Origin: Trametes villosa
Lineage: Eukaryota > Basidiomycota > Agaricomycetes > Polyporales > Polyporaceae
Assembly (NCBI GenBank): GCA_002964805.2
Contig: PUDQ02000001.1
Location: 4,054,001-4,118,000 of the forward strand
Length of the DNA stretch: 64,000 nucleotides
Reading direction: 5' to 3'
Shown: positions 56,483-64,000 of the stretch, piece by piece
Layout: the number at the start of each line of letters is the position of its first letter
How positions within the stretch are numbered: position 1 is the first letter of the stretch
Position numbers and translations under genes: made by a program
The notes under the pieces: generated by a model
The model's input: only the letters and a program-made list of their open reading frames with translations
Told to the model about the DNA's origin: nothing
Databases searched by the model: none

Positions 56483-59400
56483 ATCACTGTGCAAAACGAC
56501 TAGATTGGTGGCGCAACCTCATCCTGGTACTGGCGTCGGACGCAACGCCAGTCCCGAGTCCTACTACATTGACTGAGGACGTAGGAAAGACTAGTAAGAT
56601 CCATGAGGGGGCTCCGACCACAGGCCAACATCCACGGGCCGGTATCGACCGGCGGCGGCTTCGTGTGTGGATGGAATGGTCGGTGCGAGTGCGCCGGGGC
56701 GTCGAATGTGCGCAGTGGGGCGAGCTCCGGAGCCAGTCCGGAATCGCGGGGGGAGTCCGAAGACTCCTTTTGACGTGCAACCTCTGGCCTCGGGGTTGCG
56801 CGTCTGCGGTCGCTGTCAGTCGAGGTCTATATGCGGATGCGAGAGTAGGACTCACTGGGTACTCCTGTGAGGGAGTTTTTGGGTTCCTCATGAGAGACAG
56901 TGGCTGGCCGTGCCACCGTGCAGTCGCAGGATTTCGGGGTCGGCACGAGCTGGGGAGAGGTGGGCCTCAGGGCTGGCGCTGTTTGGGGCGGTCCGGCGAC
57001 GGAGTGTGGTCGTCGCAGGGCTGCGTCTGTCGAGTCTTGATAGCGAGCGAAAGCGACAAGAGAAGGTAGTGGGAGGCAGAGAGTTGGATGCCTCGGGGGG
57101 ACCGTAGTCGGTGTGCAGGCTATACCTACGAAGCATGTCCCGGTAAGCGTCGATCGCGAATGCGTTGTCAAAACACATACCTGCACGGGGTTCAGACCCC
57201 CTTGTCAGGTTTGCGACGTCCGACAAGGGGCAGTGAGGCTCCGCGACGTCTTCCATGCACGAAAGGCGGCGCGGAGGGGCATCTTTCTCTCATTCGGAGC
57301 GACAGGTTATGCGGACCTATTGAACCGAGTTCGAGTCTGGATAATGTGCGTCAGTGTCTGGCGAATGTCGCAGATAGTGGCGGCAGACTAACCTGATGCG
57401 AAGGGAACGATGAACTCGTCCGAGCGAACTTGGCGCGCCTGGACGAACGGTGGGTGCGCCTTCCACCTCTCGAGCGTCATATGCACGCGCGCATATGTCG
57501 AGAGCTAGGCTACGAGACGTGAGTATTGTCCTTCCCCGGTAGGCCGGTAGAGTACTCACGAGGCGCAGGATGAGCAAGGAGAGCCTATCCGGACGGTCTT
57601 GCTATGTCGGAAGCGACAGGCTCAAGGCAAGCTTGAGAGTCGACCTCGGTTTCCCTGAGCATCGGCCTCTCCCTGAACACGACAAGTTTGCAACCGAGTC
57701 GTATCCAGTTCAAGGCTAAGAGGCGAGCTTTAGCCGCTAAGCGCGCGGAAACAAATCGTGGACTTACCCGATAGCAGGGGTACCAAGGCCAACCCTCTAG
57801 CGAACTTGGCTCGCCGGGAGAGAAGACGGAACATCCGTCACCGCCAGAACTGTACGCGAATAAAGTCCTGAGGAGGCCTACGTGGAGCAAAGGTATTGTC
57901 AGTTTTCGAGCTAGGCCTGGATCGGACTGAGCGGGCTCACCAGATGAACGATGAACGATGAACGAGAGGCATATCCGGACGATCTTGGCAATGTCGGGGT
58001 GGATAGCCGAGGGCGAGTGATGAAGTGCCTAAGGACGGCATACGGGGGGCAAGGCGTCGCCAGGGATGAGTGGTCAAGCGGTTGCCAAAGCCGGAAGGGA
58101 TGTCGGGCGTAGGTTGACGAAGCGCAGACACTTCAGCGACCGAACACGAGCTCACGGGATGACGATGGGCAGCTGCCAGTGTCGGACGCGTCGAACGTTG
58201 AAGGAATGAACAGAAAGAGCAGAGGACCCAACGAGAGTTGAGGATGGGCCCCAGTGGCGGACGAAGAAGCGTCCGATGGTGTGAACATGATCGTGCGCCA
58301 ACCACGGCCCTGCAGGTGTCGGGCTTGAGGTGGTGGGGCGCACGCGCTTCGACGCTCGAGCACGCACTCACTGGATGACGGTTGAGAAGGCCGCCAGTGC
58401 AGTACGTGTCGAGCGTCGAAAGAAATGAACGGTAATGAACGGGTCGCCTTGCCGAGAGATCCGCCGCTGGAGAGACTGGGCGAGGTCTGCTTGACATACG
58501 GCGGGACGTCGGCGAAGGGGACGGGCGGGTCCGATGGACCACGATTTGTCGCGAAGTCGGTAGGCGCCGACTGACAGCGCGAGTCGCAGCGGTCGAGCAG
58601 CAAAACCGGAAGGACCGAAGCGAGGGCTGAGATATGTAAGCTTCCAGAAACGAGGAGGAATGTGAAAAAGAATGGGCGACTTACGGGATCATAGGGATAT
58701 AAGGGCACTACTACGTATAATCGTACACATTATAGGAGGAGAAGGAGAGATGGAAATATCTGGGATTTCGGACGTTTTCTGCTGTTGTTCGAGGTTTTAT
58801 GATTATGCTGCAATGTTTTTCGGTTTTGTAGACGGCTGGCGAAGACGTCCCAGGAAGGCCACGAGCTGCAGTGGTTGTCGACTCCGAGAGCGCCGAAGGA
58901 GGGGTTGTTAGAGCCTGCCGCATGGAAGAGGGGCGTCGGAAGCCCCAGAGCGGAAAGGAGACTCGAGCAGCAGGCGCGAGAGAGGATGACCAAGCTGCGG
59001 CTCATAGCGTTCGATGATGAGACGAGAACAAGCTAAGCAGGTACTGGAGTGCAGCAAGTCCGAGTCATCGCCAGGAGAATAGAAGGGCAAGAAGCCAGTG
59101 AGCCAGTGTTGAGACTCCAGGAGCAGTGCTGCAAGACGTCGCCCGTCGAAGAAGTGAACATGACCGAGAGTGCGTCCCAGGTCGGATCCAGGATGCGGAT
59201 GGTCGCGGTCTTGAAAGCCGATATGATTGACTCAGCTGGACCAGGGTGACGGGCGTGTAGCAGCACTAGTTGGGCTCTTGAGTGGTGGCCGACCGAAGCT
59301 TGCCGCAGATGAACCAAGTGCCGGACCATGCTTGTCCAGGTTCCGGCGGGGATGAACATGGTCGGAGGCTGTGGACGATGAGTAAGGGGACTTCAACGAG

Positions 59401-59885
59401 AGGTAGTGAACATACTTTGAGGTGCCTCCGACCGTCTATACGAGTCCGAAAGCCTCTTCACGAACCCTCCATCGACATGCTTGACCTAGTCGATGAAGTA
59501 ATCCTCCATGAGCCCTCTGTCGAGCAGGCCATTGAGCCGTTGAGGCGTCGACGAAGGCTGGTAGCTGTTGCCAAAGCTGCGAGCCCTAGAACCCAAGTCG
59601 CGCGTCCCACTGAGCAGATGCCAGAAGAAGTGGGCGGTGTCGGAGGCTGAGTCACCTCAGACGACAACAAGCGCGACAAGAGGACGAGGGAGCGGGGAAG
59701 AGCCGGCAGAACCAGAGGGAGGGGGATGGCCGTTCGAAGGGAAGAGGCGATGGAGGCGGGGAGTGGGGGGCCGAGGATAGTATACCTTCATGGGGCTGAC
59801 AGGAGAAGGCGTAGTCAGTGCTGGGTCAGCCGCAGGTCTTTGGCGGGCAGTGTCGGTTGGATTTCAGTCCGGACTGTCCCCCCAC
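56483..59885 (-). repeat. Dispersed spliced-unit repeat, copy D
   Basis: This minus-strand copy is closest to copy A. Its 5' end near 59885 reads ACAGTCCGGACTGAAATCCA, with a TATATAA-like ATATAAGCAG about 35 nt upstream that could be a promoter. The 3' end at 56483 is TAGTCGTTTTGCACAGTGA. It carries the same series of GT..AG segments. Relative to A and C there are single-base indels in one exon (about 57.24 kb) that break the frame conserved elsewhere. Confidence 0.75.
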
Positions 59886-60200
59886 TCCCAAGCCCAGTCT
59901 GCTTATATCGTCTCGTGCCATGTGAGCAGTAGGCGCATACACCCGATCAAGTTTATCATTGCGTGTGAGGCGGGGTGGGGAAAGCGTTGGTAGGTAGTGG
60001 TGGTGGGGGTAAGAGTCGCGACTCGCGCGGTGCGCGTCGCGCGTAGACGCGTCTGTCCCCTCGATCCCGTGACCGTGTCCTCGGCGTCGGGTGGATCTGG
60101 GCGCAACGGCCAAAGTCTCGAGTTTGCTATCCTACTCTACCCATACAATACAACTTTTCATGCCTATAACATTACAAGATACTTCTACCGCCCCGACCGA
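59886..60200. other. Intergenic region next to DOHH
   Basis: It contains the outer flank of repeat copy D and the 3' untranslated region of the deoxyhypusine hydroxylase gene. No other feature was seen. Confidence 0.35.
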
Positions 60201-61436
60201 TCATGCACCGACAGGTTGCTCAGTAGCCGCAGCGTCGCCCAATCCGTTAGCGTACTGGAACTGATCCGAGTTCTCGTACTGGCAAGTGACGTTCAGTCAA
60301 GAACGCGCGAAAGCAAGGAACATCGTCACTCACCTCCCACATATCCATAGCAACCTGACAGCTCTCCCGGACGACACGCGGAGCATCCGGCTTCGCCATG
60401 TACTCCTTCAGGTACGGCAGCACTTCGGGGGTAGCAATCCCGCCGAGGGCCTCCGCCGCCTCGTGTCGTACCATCTCAGACTCCTGCGAGTCCTGGAGTA
60501 CAGACAGGAGCGCGGGGACAGAATGTGTTGACAGAAGCTGGCCGAACACGAACGCAATCTCGTGCTTGAAGAGCGCACTGTCGTCGTTAAAGCCCGCCGC
60601 GAGCGCGTCGACTGCCGCGGGGGTTCCGATATTCCGGAGAGCGAACATGGCGCGGTAACGTTCGAAGAGAGGGAGGGTGGTATCGAGGAGGGTGGTTCGG
60701 AGCTTCGCGATGTTCTCGGGTGATGCCTCGTTAGCTGCACCCTTACCCGCCAATAGCCCCGATGATGGAGGTGCGGGGTCGACGGAGGTGTATACCCTGT
60801 GAAGGCACAGATGAATACGGATGTATAAGGGAAGATAGACTCAAACGCACTGTTCTGCGGCTTTCGCGATCGACTCTAAATGCTTCTTCCCTTCCTCCGA
60901 GTTGTCCCACTCGATCTTGGCGAGGGCAATCTCGCAGGTCTCGCGCACACACCGCTCAGGGTCGGCCAGGTACTTCTTCAGGATGTCCGTGGAGGATGTA
61001 GATGAGATGGCACCCAATGCTTCAGCCGCCTGAATACATAACGGTTAGCACGCCTACATCTAGTGTACCGGAGGTATGCAACTCACTAACCTCATGGCGG
61101 ACCATCGGATCCTCCTTCTCGTCCGCAAGCACGGTCTCGAGCACGGGGAGCGCCTTCGTGTTCTTCATCTGCCCAAGACAATACGCAAGCTCATGCTTGA
61201 GCAACGCGCTCTCGTCCGCGAAACCTACATATCCCCGACCTCAATATCCCTCCTCTTCCGCCGATCACGGGTTGCACGTGCGTACCTTTTGAGATAATGT
61301 CGACCGCCTCGTCATTTTTGAGCGCCTTCAGCGTAAACAGCGCCCTAAATCTGTTGTGCAGCGGCACGTTCCCCGGGCTGTTGAGCAGCGCGGCCTCGAG
61401 AGCGGCGAGGGACGAGGAGGATGCTTCAGCCACCAT
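60201..61436 (-). CDS. Deoxyhypusine hydroxylase (DOHH)
   Basis: Five exons on the minus strand, 61436-61286, 61224-61091, 61029-60851, 60796-60334 and 60278-60201, encode 334 residues. The enzyme completes hypusine on eIF5A by hydroxylating deoxyhypusine with a di-iron centre. It is built from two halves of HEAT-like repeats. The four iron-binding His-Glu pairs are present: [12 protein letters not shown] (61-62), [12 protein letters not shown] (94-95), [12 protein letters not shown] (233-234) and [12 protein letters not shown] (266-267). The C-terminal [13 protein letters not shown] is typical of fungal Lia1/DOHH. It is divergent from MRT4 with 243 bp between the starts. Confidence 0.95.
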
Positions 61437-61679
61437 GGCGGTACGGAGGAAAGATTAGAGATTAGATTGAGCGCTTGCACGGAGATCGCTCCTGCAGGAA
61501 AATTTGGAGATTAGATCAAGGCCGCACTCGATCGGCGCGCGCCTGCCGTTTCGCAAAGTCTCGCGGGGACCTCGATACTGTACTTACTCTTTCTGCCACT
61601 TTCCCCACTCTTGGCTCGTCTGGCTTCATCCCTATACGTCCTTAATATCTGGGACTGCTCTACACTCTAAGCCGACGCC
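61437..61679. promoter_or_regulatory. Bidirectional promoter between DOHH and MRT4
   Basis: The 243-bp interval contains the direct repeat GAGATTAGAT at 61458-61467 and 61507-61516, 49 bp apart. Both neighbours serve translation (eIF5A maturation and ribosome assembly), so co-regulation is plausible but inferred. Confidence 0.5.
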
Positions 61680-62600
61680 ATGCCCAAGTCAAAACGTTCC
61701 AAAGTCGGTGAGAACGCTCAGGTGCTACTTCGCCGAGAGGATGCAAGTTAACGGTCGGTGCAGTTTCGTTGACAAAGGTCGCGAAGAAGACAAGAGAGGA
61801 CAAGAATGCACTCCTGCAGGAGGTACGCCTTGTCTCCACACCTCGCACTCACCCGCGGGCTCACTCTGTCAGGTGCAAGAAAATGCCGATAAATGGCAGT
61901 ACTGCTGGTTGTTCGAGGTCGGCAACATGCGGAATTCGCACCTGAAGACAGTACGGAGGTTATGGAATAAGTGCGTCACCCTGTTCCCTCAGTACCTCTC
62001 CCAGTGCTCATCGAACACGGCGAACCCAGCACCGCGCGGATATTCTTTGGCCGAGGCGCGGTCATGGCAAAAGCCCTCGGCACGACGCCCGCAGAGGAGC
62101 ACAAGCCCGGGCTGCACCAGCTCGCGAAGCAGATCAAGGGCCAGGTCGGGCTCTTCTTCACGGACTCGCCCCCGGCCGAGGTGCTCGAGTGGTTCGCGGA
62201 CTTCCAGCAGCCCGACTTCGCGCGCACGGGCAACCGCGCGACGCGCACGGTCGTGCTCCCCGCGGGCCCGGTCATGCAGCAGCACGCGACGCCGCCGGAG
62301 CCGTTCCCGCACAACGAGGAGCCGCAGCTGCGCAAGCTCGGGCTGCGCACGCGCATGGACCGCGGCGTGCCGACGCTCGACGTGCCGCACACGGTGTGCG
62401 AGCAGGGCAAGGCGTTGACCCCAGAGCAGACGCAGCTGCTCAAGCTCATCGGCATCAAGATGGTCACGTTCAAGGTCGGGCTGCGCGCGCGCTGGGAGGC
62501 GGCGAGCGGCGAGGTCGTGCAGATCGAGGGCGAGGCGGTCGACGCGGGTGGGGAGGCCGAGGACGCGGCGGAGGAGAGCGAGGGACAGATGAGCGAGTGA
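61680..62600 (+). CDS. mrt4: Ribosome assembly factor Mrt4 (mRNA turnover protein 4)
   Basis: Four exons, 61680-61707, 61764-61822, 61873-61970 and 62030-62600, give 251 residues. Mrt4 is a nuclear paralogue of stalk protein P0 that occupies the P0 site on pre-60S particles and is later exchanged for P0. The N-terminus MPKSKRSKVVSLTKVAKKTR is nearly invariant in the family. WLFEVGNMRNSHLKTVRRLW and ARIFFGRGAVMAKALG follow, then the L10/P0-like fold and the Mrt4-specific insertion region (LGLRTRMDRGVPTLDVPHTV). The C-terminus is acidic (EAEDAAEESEGQ) and lacks the P-protein tail that recruits P1/P2, as expected for Mrt4. Intron 2 is only 50 nt. Confidence 0.93.
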
Positions 62601-62738
62601 TGCTGTTGTACGATTTCTTTGCCCTGGTTGTTTCTGTCATGTTCTCTCGCTTTACTACCACTGCATCATATACAGGTTACTGCTGGTATTGCCACGCCGC
62701 AAGCTATGCTGCACTATCATACATCCGCGATACACCTC

Positions 62739-63699
62739 TCACTCCGTGTCAAACACCAACGCCCTGACCTCGATCGACTGCCGATGCGGCGCGTCTTTCG
62801 GGCTCGTCTCGTCCGCAAACGCCGAGTGCGGGGTCAACCTCGCCCGGTCCGTCTCCGAGTCGTAGCACTTGATGAGCGTGACCTCGTCCGGGGTCTGCTG
62901 CGCGAGGTGCCACCAGCGGTGCGCGGGGTTGTAGCGCACGCTGAACGTCGCGCCCTCGCGGTCCGGGTAGAGGTAGCGCACCGGCACGAGGTCCGTCTTC
63001 TCGTCGAGGAAGCGCCAGTCCCCGACCGCGAGCGGCTTGTGGAAGACGGGGTTCGCGATCGGCCGCCAGACATTGATGAGCCGCACGCGCGACTGCAGGA
63101 GGCGGTGGGCGTCGTCGCCGACGAGCTGCCGCACGCGCTTCACGGTGGCCTCGTACGTCTGGTCGATGTGCACGCGCTCCTGCGGGCGGGCGGGTGAGTG
63201 AGTTCCTGCGGGTCATGGGCAGGACAGTACGTACCACAGGACCACGCGTTTGGTTCCTGGGGAGTGTGCCGTCCTTCTCGTGGTGACGCCTACCGCGGGC
63301 AGCGTCAGTGAATGGACGCATCCGAGCACCGGTGTTATCCTGGACTTACCTAATGGTATGGTCAAAAATCACGACACGCTTGGCCCCCGTTGCCTCCTTC
63401 AGGAGCGCCTCGACCTCCCTGTAATACCCCGTGCGGATCGCCTCCTCGTCCACGAACTCCTTCTCCGCGCTCACATGGCGCGCGAACTGGAAGCCGTTCA
63501 CGTCGAGGCTGAACTCGCCCTCGCGGCCGCGCGCGTCGTGCACGACGACCGGGTGCGGGTCGTCGCCGAGGTTGTGCTCGGGCTTGCCGGGGGGCGGCGT
63601 GAGGTGGATGTACCGGTACGGCGCCTCGTCCCCGACCGGGGCGAAGTAGTTGAGCGTGGTCGGGACGTCGTGGGGGGTTAGCACGGAGGCGATCGCCAT
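62739..63699 (-). CDS. CmcJ/NvfI-AsaB-like (GA4 desaturase-type) family protein
   Basis: Three exons on the minus strand, 63699-63350, 63289-63235 and 63179-62739, encode 281 residues. The sequence matches the fungal family annotated as CmcJ/AsaB or GA4 desaturase-like: VLTPHDVPTTLNYFAPVGDE, KRVVIFDHTIR, and ERVHIDQTYEATVKRVRQ. LINVWRPIANPVFHKPLAVG comes next and an RWWHLAQQTPDEVTLIKCYD segment closes the core, with the HxD-like VHIDQT and the WR.I.PV motif. Several relatives are non-haem Fe(II) oxygenases in secondary metabolism, but many are uncharacterised. It is a stand-alone gene here. A TATA-like ACATAAAG lies about 50 nt upstream of the ATG. It converges on MRT4. Confidence 0.82.
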
Positions 63700-64000
63700 G
63701 GCTGCTTGAATGGTGGACTTTGAGGCTACAGGCGGCGTCCCGGCAGGCTTTATGTACCCTGGCAGCCTGAGGCTCTCCGGCCGTGGCTCACTAAGCAGCG
63801 CGGTATATTAAGGCGCAAAGCTTGTCAGTATCTTCCGCCTGAGAATAAGCTGAACGCTGTATTGTTGGAGAGCTATCACAGTGGTATTACTGCCGTCATG
63901 CAGTCCTGAGTTCGCGCCATCGCTCCCATGGGCAGAAAGCGGCCGGTCACATGTACAGCGAGCCTTGGCTCACCGGCTCCCGACGGTATGTGTGGCATAA
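63700..64000. other. Promoter region at the window end
   Basis: It should contain the promoter of the CmcJ-like gene, including a TATA-like element near 63748-63756 on the minus strand. No gene could be recognised in the final bases. Confidence 0.4.

Noticed and set aside
1..64000. CRISPR arrays, operons or ribosome-binding sites
   Set aside because: The window is clearly nuclear eukaryotic DNA with spliced genes, and no regularly spaced short repeats of that type are present.

Overview
This is a GC-rich nuclear segment from a filamentous basidiomycete, most likely an Agaricomycete (Polyporales-like white-rot type; this placement is inference). The signs are numerous 50-70 nt GT..AG introns, compact and often divergent gene pairs, a U2 snRNA gene, a tRNA-Gly, tandem membrane-anchored P450s, a fungal tyrosinase, a wrecked sesquiterpene synthase and typical fungal housekeeping genes. 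All exon joins were read by eye. For each spliced gene the exon lengths sum to a multiple of three and give an open protein.

Layout. 1-4.9 kb is almost gene-free and holds one tiny secreted-peptide gene (1754-1947, minus). 4.9-10.6 kb is a housekeeping block: SAC3/GANP-family protein, phosphopantothenoylcysteine decarboxylase, RanGAP and a GIG1/DUF3605 protein. 11.3-20.4 kb holds two plus-strand copies (A, B) of a ~3.3 kb dispersed repeat that looks like a spliced, multi-exon transcription unit, with a frameshifted terpene synthase relic between them. 20.8-28 kb carries VDAC porin, a Cdc25-like/rhodanese phosphatase, COX20, U2 snRNA, tRNA-Gly(GCC), a small unknown protein and a long LYR-motif protein. 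28.3-38.6 kb contains a Pex24/dysferlin-domain peroxin followed by three P450s. The first two P450s arose from a ~3.47 kb tandem duplication that also copied the tail of the peroxin gene, now a pseudogene. 38.7-39.2 kb is a small TA-flanked terminal-inverted-repeat element. 39.8-49 kb carries a multi-spanning transporter-like protein, an atypical homeodomain protein, a PAXBP1/GCFC-type splicing-associated protein and a Rad60/NIP45 SUMO-like-domain protein. 50.2-52.5 kb is a tyrosinase. 52.8-59.9 kb holds minus-strand repeat copies C and D. 60.2-63.7 kb holds deoxyhypusine hydroxylase, the ribosome assembly factor Mrt4 and a CmcJ/AsaB-like oxygenase-family protein.

The two repeat pairs are in opposite orientation (A+ B+ ... 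C- D-), with A most like D and B most like C, so the central 32 kb is bracketed by an imperfect inverted arrangement. This four-copy, splice-site-bearing repeat is the best candidate here for something undescribed. The tiny dibasic-site secreted peptide comes second.
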